NCBI GenBank assembly: GCA_963825335.1
Contig: CAWGSP010000001.1
Coordinates: forward strand, 1,364,001-1,428,000
Source: Methanobacterium_B sp963825335
GTDB lineage: Archaea; Methanobacteriota; Methanobacteria; Methanobacteriales; Methanobacteriaceae
Reading direction: 5' to 3'
Length of the DNA: 64,000 bases
Shown here: positions 36,549 through 45,839 of the stretch, one piece after another
Numbering within the stretch: position 1 is the stretch's first letter
Layout: each line of letters begins with the position of its first letter
Position numbers and translations under genes: made by a program
The notes under the pieces: model-generated
The model's input: only the letters and a program-made list of their open reading frames with translations
What the model was told of the DNA's origin: nothing
The model's database searches: none

Positions 36549-37661
36549 ATGATTAATGTTACAAAAGCAGATGTACCTGAAATTGATGAATATATTAAAT
36601 ATTTGAGGTTAATTTGGGAAGATCGATGGTTGACTAATGATGGTAGAATTGTACAATCATTAGAAATTGATTTAAGAAATTTTTTGAAAATAAAAAATTT
36701 AACAGCAGTAGTAAATGGTACACTTGCTATCGTAATAGCTTTGAAATCCCTTGATGTTAAAGGAGAAATAATAACAACTCCATTCACTTTTTCAGCTACT
36801 ACTAATACCATTATATCCGAAGGATTGACTCCTGTTTTTGCAGATATTGATAAAGATACTTTTAATATTGACCCTAAAGATGTTGAAAGTAAAATTACAG
36901 ATAATACCAGTGCAATATTAGCAGTGCATGTTTATGGGAATCCTTGCCAAGTAACTGAATTACAAAAGATAGCCGATGAATATTCTCTAAATTTAATTTA
37001 TGATGCAGCACATGCTTTTGGAGTGGAATATGATAATAGATCAGTTTTAGAGTACGGAGACATTTCTACTTTAAGTTTCCATGCTACTAAAATTTTTAAT
37101 ACTATTGAAGGAGGGGCTTTAACTACTCTAAATCCTAATCTAGTTGAAAAATTTAGATTAATGCGCAATCATGGAATTAGATCAGAAGAAGAAGTAGTTC
37201 TTCCTGGAATGAATGCTAAAATGAATGAATTTCAAGCTGCTATGGGATTATGTAATCTTAAAAATATTAATTACAATATAAGCAAGAGAAAAACCATTTA
37301 TATGCATTATTTGAAAAAACTCAATGGTGAAAATGATCTCAAATTCCAAAAAATAGTTGCATCTAAATATAATTATAGTTATATGCCAATTCTTTTCGAA
37401 AATTTGAAGATTAGGGATGAAGTTTATAATCAATTATTAAAGACTGGGATACATTCACGTAAATATTTCTATCCATTAACTGTAAATTTTGAATATTTTA
37501 AACGTGAAAATATTGATTTAGTCGAGAAATATAATCTGAAAATAGCATCTAATATTGCTGATAGGGTTTTATGTCTTCCAATATATTCTGATTTGGAATT
37601 AGAAGTTGTGGATAGAATTGCGGATAAAATAATTAAAATTAAAGATTCGATTTATTTGTAA
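36549..37661 (+). CDS. DegT/DnrJ/EryC1/StrS sugar aminotransferase
   Basis: A 370-residue PLP enzyme that aminates a keto-sugar nucleotide. Landmarks: VVNGTLAIVIAL near the N-terminus, TTPFTFSATTNTI, IYDAAHAFG and the PLP lysine in LSFHATKIFNTIEGGA, then MRNHGI and MNEFQAAMGL. The product is a 3- or 4-amino sugar, which the hexapeptide acyltransferase could acetylate. Its last 10 bases overlap the convergent gene at 37652. Confidence 0.92.
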   Translation: MINVTKADVPEIDEYIKYLRLIWEDRWLTNDGRIVQSLEIDLRNFLKIKNLTAVVNGTLAIVIALKSLDVKGEIITTPFTFSATTNTIISEGLTPVFADIDKDTFNIDPKDVESKITDNTSAILAVHVYGNPCQVTELQKIADEYSLNLIYDAAHAFGVEYDNRSVLEYGDISTLSFHATKIFNTIEGGALTTLNPNLVEKFRLMRNHGIRSEEEVVLPGMNAKMNEFQAAMGLCNLKNINYNISKRKTIYMHYLKKLNGENDLKFQKIVASKYNYSYMPILFENLKIRDEVYNQLLKTGIHSRKYFYPLTVNFEYFKRENIDLVEKYNLKIASNIADRVLCLPIYSDLELEVVDRIADKIIKIKDSIYL

Positions 37662-38779
37662 GTGTATTCTCCTTGATAAAATAGTTTTAAATTCTCTATA
37701 TATTCATTGTAATCATAATATTTGGAACATCGTTCAAATTCTTGTTCCTGATACAATTTATAATATTTTTCAGAATCTAATCTCTTCAAATCCATTGGCA
37801 TTTTCTTAATTAGCTCTTCATAATCATTGTATACTGTTTCAAGGGATTTGAAATCTTTTGTAAAGAATCTGGAGTTAAATACACTGAATGCTATTGCTCC
37901 ACTGAAAATTGGCTCAATAAAATAGCCGTCTAAACCCTCTCCGAAAGTTAAAGCCCATTTAGATTTTGATATCACTTTTTTAAACTCATCATAAGTTATA
38001 TTTTCTATAACTTTTATTTCCATTTCTGGAAACTCGTTCCGGAGTAATTTCAATACTTTAGTCCTACTAGGATGTTCATCTTCAGGTTGTGATACAATTA
38101 ATATATTTTCTTTTTCAATATATGTTTTGAAATGATATTGTTCTGGACTTACATAAGTTGAAAATTTATGTATAGGGAAACCAAATTTTTGACGGTTTTC
38201 GAGATTGGTGTAATTCTCATGGGCCATAGTGCCGGTAATATTGTTAAATTTTTGTTTCAAACCTTTAATTTTGTTTAATTGATCATTTGCCACATCTATA
38301 TTTTGCATCAAAATATTAATGTGCAAATCTTTAATTTTATCCAATATGGAATATTCTTCTTTCGAAATTTTATCAAAAGTAAATCTACAAGCATATTCAG
38401 GGATATGGATTATTAAACTATCCAAATTTCCGAAAAAAGATAATATTTCTGTAAAATTATAGATATAATCTTGATTTTTAAATTTAGTATATTTTAATAT
38501 CAAAGGTTCTCCAGGTACAATACATTTGATTGTCTCTGCTCCATGTATTTCTTTAAGTTTAATTGTTTCCTCATACATAGATGATATGGACAGGATGCCT
38601 CCATTTACCATATCATATCCTGAAGTTAAAAAGATTATTAATTTTTTTGTATTGGGATTGTAATTTTCTTTTAACAGCTCACTTTGATATTTTCGGATTT
38701 TAGAATCATTTAACGGTCTTGAGAGGCGTGTAGTAATTTTATTACCATATTCCTTTATTTTTGAAAATTTATTTACCAT
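37652..38779 (-). CDS. Putative GT-B-like protein, unknown
   Basis: A 375-residue soluble protein I cannot place firmly. The N-terminal region has IIFLTSGYDMVNGGILSISS, like the glycine-rich first loop of GT-B glycosyltransferases; the C-terminal half has ILIVSQPEDEHPSR and WALTFGEGLDGYFIEPIFSG, resembling the donor-binding E-rich loop. It lies 10 bp downstream of the ATP-grasp/HAD gene, so they form an operon. A role in making or attaching an unusual glycan substituent is inference. Confidence 0.7.
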   Translation of the reverse strand: MVNKFSKIKEYGNKITTRLSRPLNDSKIRKYQSELLKENYNPNTKKLIIFLTSGYDMVNGGILSISSMYEETIKLKEIHGAETIKCIVPGEPLILKYTKFKNQDYIYNFTEILSFFGNLDSLIIHIPEYACRFTFDKISKEEYSILDKIKDLHINILMQNIDVANDQLNKIKGLKQKFNNITGTMAHENYTNLENRQKFGFPIHKFSTYVSPEQYHFKTYIEKENILIVSQPEDEHPSRTKVLKLLRNEFPEMEIKVIENITYDEFKKVISKSKWALTFGEGLDGYFIEPIFSGAIAFSVFNSRFFTKDFKSLETVYNDYEELIKKMPMDLKRLDSEKYYKLYQEQEFERCSKYYDYNEYIENLKLFYQGEYTYK

Positions 38780-38789
38780 TTTTAAACCA

Positions 38790-40100
38790 TCATTTAATTA
38801 GGATTTCTATCATACTGGAATCAAACGTAGGTATCCTATGTTTTTTGAAAACTGATTTTCTTTCGCTAAAACTATCATCAATAAATATAGAATCAATAGG
38901 ATCTATATAATCCGCCTTATTATCTTCTTTTTTAAGAGATATTATTTTATCAAAAATATTTTCAATTCTCCAAGTTTTTAAGGTTTTATGGATTTCAGTT
39001 AAGGTTTTACTGATCAGTATAATTTCGCAATCTTCGTTTATAGACTGGTAGAGAAATTTTACTAGTTGTGTGTTTAATTTACCATTTATTATTAGAGTAT
39101 CATCTAAATCCACATAAACTTTGTTGTAATAAATATTGGTTTTATATCGATTAATTAATGCCCTATCAATTTCAACACAATACTTATTTATCATTAACTC
39201 TAATTCTAGACCTTCATTTTCATATATACTTAGTAAAGGAAAGTTTATTCCCAATACACGATTTGTAGCCATTGTCCCACTGATTCGCGGAGCAATTTCT
39301 AACAATTTGTAATTTCCATCCTTATCTTGTTTCATTTGGAAAAACCATGCCCCAAAAATTTCAATATTTTCAATAATTTTTTTTGCATATTCTGTGAAAA
39401 TTTTATTTATTTTAGGTGAAACAAGTTTACTGTTCATAGAGATCCCATTTCTCGTGCGTATTCGTTCTCTTCCTCCACAAAAAAGTAATCCATCTTTACG
39501 ATGGTTAAAACAATCTACAGTGTATTCTTTTCCAATCAAATATTCTAAAACAATAAGATCAGAATTATCTCTCAGAGCGTTTTTTAATGATTCTTTATTA
39601 TTTATTATTTCAGCATTTTGAGAGCCTTGTCCCTTATCTGGTTTTACAAAAACAGGAAACTTAAACATATCCAACGACTTATCAAATTTTTTTGGAACGG
39701 GTATTATTCCATCAAATTTTTCGTAAGTCTTAGTTTTCGATCTAGTAATTAAACAGGTTTCTAATGGTGATGAAATGATAACTGCATTAATATGTGCTGA
39801 ATTTAATGCTAAAGCGACTATAACATCATCATGTGCGGGAATTATATAATCAATATTAAACTTTTTTATAATATTATTTAATGGATCGATCCATCCCTCA
39901 TGATCAACATCAGGAATAATTGAATGATTCCGGAACACAAACGGTGCGTGATTAGAGACATTACTTCCAGCTGAAAATAAATTTAATTCTTTACAATCCT
40001 TTAATGAATTCCATATTTCCAACCCTATTTCAGTTCCCCCTGGAAATATGAGTATATTTCTCTTTATTATTTCATTCATGTAAAAGAATTCTACTTTCAT
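38790..40100 (-). CDS. ATP-grasp / HAD fusion protein
   Basis: A 436-residue two-domain protein. About 1-300: a pre-ATP-grasp domain with ILIFPGGTEIGLEIW, then an ATP-grasp fold with FVKPDKGQGSQNAEII, IVLEYLIGKEYTVDCF and LLEIAPRISGT holding the metal and ATP ligands; most like carbamoyl-phosphate-synthase/PylC-type ligases. About 325-436: a HAD-like domain with VYVDLDDTLI (motif I, DxD), LISKT (motif II) and FIDDSFSER (motif IV). ATP-grasp enzymes join a carboxylate to an amine or thiol; a HAD domain would remove phosphate. An in-frame ATG lies 21 bases after the first, and neither has a clear ribosome site. Confidence 0.85.
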   Translation of the reverse strand: MKVEFFYMNEIIKRNILIFPGGTEIGLEIWNSLKDCKELNLFSAGSNVSNHAPFVFRNHSIIPDVDHEGWIDPLNNIIKKFNIDYIIPAHDDVIVALALNSAHINAVIISSPLETCLITRSKTKTYEKFDGIIPVPKKFDKSLDMFKFPVFVKPDKGQGSQNAEIINNKESLKNALRDNSDLIVLEYLIGKEYTVDCFNHRKDGLLFCGGRERIRTRNGISMNSKLVSPKINKIFTEYAKKIIENIEIFGAWFFQMKQDKDGNYKLLEIAPRISGTMATNRVLGINFPLLSIYENEGLELELMINKYCVEIDRALINRYKTNIYYNKVYVDLDDTLIINGKLNTQLVKFLYQSINEDCEIILISKTLTEIHKTLKTWRIENIFDKIISLKKEDNKADYIDPIDSIFIDDSFSERKSVFKKHRIPTFDSSMIEILIK

Positions 40101-40683
40101 ATATTAATACTTAATTTATTGTGAGCGAGTTTATAATTTAATGTTATTGGAGTTAGTTAGAGAATAAATTTCCATAATTTTTAGTTTAATTTAAAAAGAA
40201 GATCAATCGTCAATATTTTATCAATTAATTTGAAATATAATATCTTTCTGTCATTTTGAATGTTTAATAAGATATTAATTTTTACATACTGTCAAATTCT
40301 GTTTAGGAAATTTTCTTATTATATTTATAACAAGCCAAATATGGCGATAAAGATAATAAACCTAGGTCAGTAAGGTTAATTCAATGAATAATCTGAAATT
40401 AAAAACCATATGATGTGAAATTTAGTTTGATGACATAATATTGTTTTTATCCCCTTTTGTAGATATTAACTTAGAAACAAATAAGAAACTTCTGTATATT
40501 TATGATCCATTAATTAAACAAAAGCAAAATAAATTAAAGATTATTCTAACTGAAAATAACCAAATATGAAACTACAGCCATAGTATCTATTTAAGCTAAA
40601 TTGGAGACAAATACATAATAAAACATTAGAATCAAATGTAAAACCTTAATAAAAAAAATATAAAATGTGGAATTGCTAATGGA
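40101..40683. other. 583-bp AT-rich gap, no gene seen
   Basis: Extremely AT-rich with stops in all frames. It separates the glycan island from the pilin-like genes. I see no RNA gene, repeat or recognisable gene remnant. Confidence 0.5.
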
Positions 40684-40875
40684 TTACATTCTGTTAATAG
40701 TGCTTGTTCTAGCCGTATTAAGGATAGATGAAACATTATTTGCAATTGAAGATGAAATATTAAATATAAATCCACCAGCAACTATCACTAGCACCAATAG
40801 AGCACCCATAATGAGTATCATTTCGGCACTTATCTGTCCATTTTCATCCATTAACATAGTCCACATTTTTAACAT
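40684..40875 (-). CDS. Class III signal-peptide (type IV pilin-like) protein 2
   Basis: A protein of up to 63 residues with the class III signature DENGQISAEMILIMGALLVL: Gln and Glu around the EppA-type cleavage site, followed by a 20-residue hydrophobic helix. The mature part is short (about 50 residues) and polar. Family role: pilin-like subunits processed at the Q and built into type IV-like pili. Three ATGs lie near the start; the last (MDENGQ) fits the short leader best. It starts 4 bp after the stop of the next pilin gene upstream, so they are co-transcribed. Confidence 0.8.
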   Translation of the reverse strand: MLKMWTMLMDENGQISAEMILIMGALLVLVIVAGGFIFNISSSIANNVSSILNTARTSTINRM

Positions 40876-40879
40876 CTAA

Positions 40880-41050
40880 TTATACGCTTGCTCTTACTCC
40901 GCTTATATCCTGGGAAGCGTTGATGTTAGCTCCGCTGTTGAAGTATGCTCTGTATATTAACAGTGCAGCTATTGCTATAACGATTACTCCACCGAATAAA
41001 AGTATATATTCTGCTGCTCCCTGTCCACCTTCGTCTTTTACTATGTCCAT
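40880..41050 (-). CDS. Class III signal-peptide (type IV pilin-like) protein 1
   Basis: A 56-residue protein, below the usual length cutoff. It starts MDIVKDEGGQGAAEYILLFG: the G-QGAAEY motif is the classic class III (EppA-processed) site, followed by a hydrophobic helix and a small polar tail ending QDISGVRASV. A strong GGAGG lies 9 nt upstream of the ATG. A TATA box is near 41100. It is nearly identical in its first 34 residues to the protein at 42113, so the two are recent paralogues. Confidence 0.9.
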   Translation of the reverse strand: MDIVKDEGGQGAAEYILLFGGVIVIAIAALLIYRAYFNSGANINASQDISGVRASV

Positions 41051-41094
41051 GCCTTTTACCTCCTAATAAATCAACAGTTTACTATCTATGTTCT

Positions 41095-41107
41095 GATTAT
41101 ATATAAA
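41095..41107 (-). promoter_or_regulatory. TATA box for the two pilin-like genes
   Basis: TTTATATATAATC on the minus strand, about 45-57 bp upstream of the ATG at 41050. Predicted leader about 25 nt containing GGAGG. Confidence 0.5.
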
Positions 41108-41457
41108 TTTATTACTTTTTTTGGAATAAAATATAGATAATTTCCATTTTTTTATTCCATATGTGATTTAACACATCCCTGATAAATATATTTAATATTA
41201 AATTATTGTGCTAAGTATCACATTTTTCACTATTTTAATAAGAGTTATTGAAATAAAGTTATTATCGGAAAATCCAATTAAAATTTATCAAAATTATTAT
41301 TTTGATTTTCCAAGTAATAAATCGAACATAATATTAAACAAATAATGATCTGGTATTAATATATAAATAATTTACTAAATTTTTTCCAAATCTAATTGCT
41401 CATTTTTATATAGTTTTATGTGCATACTATCACTAAGAAATTTGAGTTTGTGAATTT
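41108..41457. other. 350-bp AT-rich gap between pilin operon and winged-helix gene
   Basis: No gene seen. A TTTTTATATAG stretch at 41403-41413 is a candidate TATA box for the winged-helix gene that starts at 41458. Confidence 0.45.
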
Positions 41458-42021
41458 ATGCCAAAAAATTACAACATGAAAGAAATGATCCTTGATCTTC
41501 TTGACGGTAGAGAACTATCTAAGAAAGAGTTATTGGAAGAGATAAGAAAGGAATCTGAACGTTCAACATCAGACAAAACTTTGAATGAGTCAGTGATGAA
41601 TCTTCTAAAAGAAAAACGGATTTATATTACGAATTATGATTTCGCAATTTATAATGGTGTAAAAAGAATTCAATCAATTAAACCTGAGGGAATTGTTTTT
41701 GGATTGATGAAAACTGATTTTGTTGAAATCGAAACTCTCATTAAATTACTTGAGAGTAATAATGTTGATGATGTCAAGAGTGCGTCCTCAAAGTTAAAAA
41801 GAAACTTCAGAAACAAGATGGACGATCTAATGTCCCGCAAATCATTTGAAGGTCGCGAGGATCTAGATACACTGTTCAATAAAACTATATTCCACATATA
41901 CTCGCAGACCGAAGATCAAAAGAGAATTTTGATCAACAAGTTAGCATGGAGTTTGAGTAACGAAGATGGATCTGTAGACCTATTTGAAGACATAATTAAT
42001 TATATGGAAGCGCAAGATTAA
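41458..42021 (+). CDS. Winged-helix-like protein, unknown
   Basis: A 187-residue charged protein. Residues 5-65 look like a winged helix-turn-helix (MILDLLDGRELSKKELLEEI, then ESVMNLLKEKRIYI); the rest is helical, acidic and lacks a known ligand motif. It stands between pilin-like genes on the other strand and could regulate them, which is only inference from position. No ribosome site stands out before the ATG. Confidence 0.7.
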   Translation: MPKNYNMKEMILDLLDGRELSKKELLEEIRKESERSTSDKTLNESVMNLLKEKRIYITNYDFAIYNGVKRIQSIKPEGIVFGLMKTDFVEIETLIKLLESNNVDDVKSASSKLKRNFRNKMDDLMSRKSFEGREDLDTLFNKTIFHIYSQTEDQKRILINKLAWSLSNEDGSVDLFEDIINYMEAQD

Positions 42022-42112
42022 AAATTAAGTATAATAAGATGAATTAAAAATAGCCATTTTAAATAAAAAAACAGATATTTAATTGATATTTAACACCAAT
42101 TAAATTCTAAAT

Positions 42113-42286
42113 TCAAACGCTGGTTCTAACTTGGCTTATGTCTTGCGAACTTTGAAATGGCGAAACTCCTGGATTGAAATAACCTCTATATATTAAAAGT
42201 GCAGCTATTGCAATGACTATTACTCCTCCAAACAATAGAATATATTCTGCTGCTCCCTGCCCATGTTCATCATCAATAAAATCCAT
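42113..42286 (-). CDS. Class III signal-peptide (type IV pilin-like) protein 3
   Basis: A 57-residue protein starting MDFIDDEHGQGAAEYILLFG. The cleavage motif and hydrophobic helix match the protein at 40880 almost residue for residue; the mature tail differs (YFNPGVSPFQSSQDISQVRTSV in outline). It is preceded by GGGGG 6 nt before the ATG and a TATA box near 42348. Together with the other two small genes this makes three pilin-like subunits within 1.6 kb, without assembly genes. Confidence 0.9.
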   Translation of the reverse strand: MDFIDDEHGQGAAEYILLFGGVIVIAIAALLIYRGYFNPGVSPFQSSQDISQVRTSV

Positions 42287-42342
42287 TTAATGCCCCCTAT
42301 TATGTTATATTTAAATAATAGCTAATTATTCTTTTAGTAATA

Positions 42343-42355
42343 TTTTATATAAAGC
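42343..42355 (-). promoter_or_regulatory. TATA box for pilin-like gene 3
   Basis: CTTTATATAAAAT on the minus strand, about 57 bp upstream of the ATG at 42286. Confidence 0.5.
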
Positions 42356-42505
42356 TTTCTGAATATTAAACATGATGAAATAATATTTTTCTAAAAAGAA
42401 ACCTAGTTTCAGTTTTATTTAATCAAAAAAAAGAAAATCTGATTTCTCAAATTGAATATGGTATTACTTTAAAATTATTATGCTTGATAAATTAAGGAGA
42501 ATATT

Positions 42506-43666
42506 ATGAAGGTACTGATCATGCCATGCGGTATAGGTATGGGCCACACTTCGCGTTGTGTTACTATCGCAAGAAAACTGGAAGAAGAAGGAGTGGAAGT
42601 TGCATTTGCAAGTTATGGCTCGGGATATGAAATGCTCAATGGATATTATCAAATCAAACCCTACAAACTGCCAAATATCAAATTTTATGGGGAAGAGGGT
42701 GAATTGGACATCAAATATACGGCCAAAAAATCTATTAACATGCCATACATTTTCCTTAAAAGTATTTACATAGAATCAAGGATCATTAAAAAATTCAAAC
42801 CCGATATAATACTGGCAGATTCTCATTATTCTGTTCCAATAACTGCAAAACTCCTAAAAGTGCCCTGTGTTATTGTGACTAATGAATTGACACTGAACTT
42901 TTCAGACATTTACACCGAAGAGAAGAGTGTTGCATTTGCTGAAAATGGTGTTGAGAAAGTATTTCAGGGAGCCTGCAAACAGTGCAAGGCCATCATAGTT
43001 CCAGATATACCGGGTTCAACAGAAATACCACCAAACCTTGATAGATTAGTTGTTCACACTGGACCATTTTTGAGTACTAATCCTGAAATAATGCCCAGTA
43101 AGGAAGATCTCAGAAAAAAACTGGGATTCGATAATCCAGAACGTATAGTACTTGTCACAGTTGGTGGTAGCGAATTTGGCAGTGAATTATTAAGAATCAT
43201 ATGTGAAGCATCAGACCAGATAAAATGTGACAAGATAATAATTGTAACGGGCCCTCAGATAACTACAGATTCTATACCACAATCTGATAAAATAATAAAA
43301 AAGAGATTTCTGGATGACATGATGGAATGGATGAAAATATCCGATGTAGTGGTGAGTTTGGCAGGTCATACAACACTGATGGAGATCATGTCTCTTGGAA
43401 TACCAAATATTGTGATACCAATCGACAAACATCCAGAGCAATTGAAAAACACATCAAATATTGGTAGATACGGCATAACAACAATTGAAAATATAAAAAC
43501 TTTGACTCCCAAAAAAATTGCAGAAGATATAAACAACCTGCTTGATGATCCAACCATTCTTATGCGTGCAAAGACCATCAAAGAAATGTTCTTAAAGTAC
43601 AATGGAACAGAGAATGCAGTTGAGATCATAAAGAGCCATGCTAAGGATAATGAGCAACCTTTATAA
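42506..43666 (+). CDS. MurG-like GT-B glycosyltransferase
   Basis: A 386-residue enzyme of the MurG/UDP-glycosyltransferase type. The glycine-rich loop GIGMGHTSRC opens the first domain; the second has LVTVGGSEFG and VVSLAGHTTLMEIMSLGIPNIVIPI, the donor-binding region with the conserved G-G-H/T pattern. MurG-like enzymes add GlcNAc or similar to lipid-linked acceptors; in Methanobacteriales a role in cell-wall or glycolipid synthesis is plausible. Followed by the repeat-bearing membrane protein, 41 bp away. Confidence 0.87.
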   Translation: MKVLIMPCGIGMGHTSRCVTIARKLEEEGVEVAFASYGSGYEMLNGYYQIKPYKLPNIKFYGEEGELDIKYTAKKSINMPYIFLKSIYIESRIIKKFKPDIILADSHYSVPITAKLLKVPCVIVTNELTLNFSDIYTEEKSVAFAENGVEKVFQGACKQCKAIIVPDIPGSTEIPPNLDRLVVHTGPFLSTNPEIMPSKEDLRKKLGFDNPERIVLVTVGGSEFGSELLRIICEASDQIKCDKIIIVTGPQITTDSIPQSDKIIKKRFLDDMMEWMKISDVVVSLAGHTTLMEIMSLGIPNIVIPIDKHPEQLKNTSNIGRYGITTIENIKTLTPKKIAEDINNLLDDPTILMRAKTIKEMFLKYNGTENAVEIIKSHAKDNEQPL

Positions 43667-43707
43667 ATAAAAGGGGGCATAACATTATATTAATTGGGAG
43701 GTACAAG

Positions 43708-45138
43708 ATGAAGAACTTACTGGTCACAATATTTGGTGGAATTTTGGTAATTCTGGGATTATATGGGATGTCATTTGGATTTACAACTCCGCCAGATTTT
43801 GGACTATTCTTTGGGGGACTTTGTATCTCTGTATTTGGACTGATTTTAGCAGTATTTTACTCGAGCAGAGTCAACCTTTCAGAATTAAGGGGCCCAAGAT
43901 CAAGTACTAATAAACCGGTACAAACAATTAAACCACCTAAGCAAGTTATTAAACCTAAGAGTGGCCCGATTGCTAATATTGGAAAGAATGTCAAACCCTC
44001 ACCCAAACCCGAGAAAACATCCAAAAAAGTAAAAACCCCAAAAACAGTTCTACCCGACGATAAAAAACCTTCGATCTCCACTAAATCAGAGACTGAAAAA
44101 CCTGTTAAGAAGATAGTACCAGTATCATCGAGACCAGTACCCAAAAAAATATCCAAAAATGATTTATCAAATGAAAAATCATCAAATAATGTTCCACCAG
44201 AATTTACGAAAAAGCCTGGGGAACAAGGTCCTGCTTCTAAAATAGTTCCGTCTAAGAAGGATGATGCTCCTAAGATAGTTCCGTCTAAGAAGGATGATGT
44301 TTCTAAGATAGTTCCGTCTAAGAAGGATGATGTTTCTAAGATAGTTCCGTCTAAGAAGGATGATGTTTCTAAGATAGTTCCGTCTAAGAAGGATGATGTA
44401 TCTAAAAAGATACCGTCAAAAGCTGCTGATTCAGAACCTGTAAAACCGGTACTTTTAAGGGAAAGTGGTTCGGTAGAACCGACTAAAAAACCTGAGAAAT
44501 CAAAGCCTGTTCCTAAACATATAGATATTTCCAAGTTAAGATCATCTAAATCAAATGAAAAGGAAGATAAAGAATATGTTAAAAATAGGCTGGACCGTTT
44601 GAAGGAGAACTACCTAAAGAATTCCAAGGATATCGAGAGTATAATTGATGAACGGCTTGATTCGTTTAAAGGCACACTCAATTCACTTAAATCTGAATCA
44701 CAGGAACCAAGTATAATTTGGTCGTTTGATGCAGGCGATGTACAAGACGCATTAAAGGACACCATATCGAAGGCTAACACCAAAATATTGATGATGTATC
44801 CATGGATACGTAACATCGACGTGGGAATTCTCAAAAAATTCATGGACACCGAGAGTAGAATGATAATACAAGAGGCAAGTCTAGATGATGATACATCAGT
44901 TGAACTCATAAGGTTACTCATGCAAAACGAGGTAAAGGTGAGGACAATGCCACACATACACACTGTGGCAGTAGTATCTGACACTACCAACGGCCTTATA
45001 ATATCAACAGATCCAATATATGAAAGTTTTGAAGTAGGAGTTATGTACAAGGATCAAAAATCGATAGAAGAAATTGAAAGACTCTTTGAAGATGCCTGGA
45101 GCATTTCAAAAGATGTTGACATGGAGCTGAAAAAATGA
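43708..45138 (+). CDS. Membrane-anchored protein with 11-residue repeats and PLD-like domain
   Basis: A 476-residue protein in three parts. Residues 1-52 form two membrane helices (LLVTIFGGILVILGLYG and GLFFGGLCISVFGLILAVFY). Residues 65-265 are a Lys/Pro/Ser-rich, probably extended region that holds five exact-length copies of an 11-residue unit (K-IVPSKKDDVS). Residues 335-476 look like a phospholipase-D-type fold (ALKDTISKANTKILMMYPWI, IISTDPIYESFEVGVMY) but no HxK(x)4D catalytic motif is seen, so it is probably a binding domain. The stop overlaps the start of the MBL hydrolase (ATGA), so both are translated together. Confidence 0.82.
   Translation: MKNLLVTIFGGILVILGLYGMSFGFTTPPDFGLFFGGLCISVFGLILAVFYSSRVNLSELRGPRSSTNKPVQTIKPPKQVIKPKSGPIANIGKNVKPSPKPEKTSKKVKTPKTVLPDDKKPSISTKSETEKPVKKIVPVSSRPVPKKISKNDLSNEKSSNNVPPEFTKKPGEQGPASKIVPSKKDDAPKIVPSKKDDVSKIVPSKKDDVSKIVPSKKDDVSKIVPSKKDDVSKKIPSKAADSEPVKPVLLRESGSVEPTKKPEKSKPVPKHIDISKLRSSKSNEKEDKEYVKNRLDRLKENYLKNSKDIESIIDERLDSFKGTLNSLKSESQEPSIIWSFDAGDVQDALKDTISKANTKILMMYPWIRNIDVGILKKFMDTESRMIIQEASLDDDTSVELIRLLMQNEVKVRTMPHIHTVAVVSDTTNGLIISTDPIYESFEVGVMYKDQKSIEEIERLFEDAWSISKDVDMELKK
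44239..44403 (+). repeat. Five 33-bp tandem repeats
   Basis: Units start at 44239, 44272, 44305, 44338 and 44371. The middle three are almost base-identical (AAGATAGTTCCGTCTAAGAA start each); a degenerate sixth follows. In-frame, encoding K-IVPSKKDDVS. Copy number probably varies between strains. Confidence 0.92.
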
Positions 45139-45839
45139 ATATCACTTGGTTAGGACATTCTGCGTTCATGATAACAACAGATGAAAATTTGAGAATATTA
45201 ATAGATCCTTTCATCAGTAACAACCCAAAAAGTCCTGTAACTGTCGAAGAGTTATACGCAGATGTGATACTTGTAACCCATGGCCATAACGATCATTTTG
45301 GTGATACAATGGAACTTGCGAATAGAACAAATGCCTTAGTTATCAGCAATCACGAAATTTCTGTTTATCTATCGAAACAGGGTTTTGAAACATTGGGCAT
45401 GAACATAGGCGGCACAGTTAACTTTCAAGAGATAAAAATAACAATGGTTAATGCTCTACATTCCTCTGATATGGACTTTCTTGAAGAGGTTAATGCAGGT
45501 GGAAGTGCAGCAGGTTTCATTATAGAACTTGAAAATGGTCGTAAAATATATCATGCTGGAGATACCGGAATATTTTCTGACATGCGTGATGTGATAAACC
45601 ACATATATCAACCAGAAATAGCACTTCTTCCCATAGGGGACAGGTACACAATGGGTCCGTTTGAAGCAGCAATTGCAGCAGAATGGATAAATCCTAAGAT
45701 AATAATACCCATGCACTACAACACATATCCCGCAATAGAACAGAATCCTCTCGAATTTGCTGATATGGTACGGAAATCTAATAGAAACGCTGAAGTGGTA
45801 ATTCTTGAACCTGGAGAGGGCTTCCAAGAACAGATATGA
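45135..45839 (+). CDS. MBL-fold metal-dependent hydrolase (UPF0173 type)
   Basis: A 234-residue metallo-beta-lactamase-fold protein. Metal ligands: VTHGHNDHFGD (HxHxDH), NALHSSDMD (His) and YHAGDTGIF (Asp), then MHYNTYP (His). The opening MNITWLGHSAFMI is characteristic of UPF0173. Substrate unknown. The ATG overlaps the stop of the repeat-bearing membrane protein, so a joint role at the membrane is possible. A T-rich tract after the stop may terminate transcription. Confidence 0.92.
   Translation: MNITWLGHSAFMITTDENLRILIDPFISNNPKSPVTVEELYADVILVTHGHNDHFGDTMELANRTNALVISNHEISVYLSKQGFETLGMNIGGTVNFQEIKITMVNALHSSDMDFLEEVNAGGSAAGFIIELENGRKIYHAGDTGIFSDMRDVINHIYQPEIALLPIGDRYTMGPFEAAIAAEWINPKIIIPMHYNTYPAIEQNPLEFADMVRKSNRNAEVVILEPGEGFQEQI

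Noticed and set aside
43857..44534. 225-codon minus-strand ORF opposite the repeat region of the 43708 gene
   Set aside because: Its repeats (SSFLDGTILET) are the complement of the KIVPSKKDD units; no ribosome site and the plus strand has clear domains.
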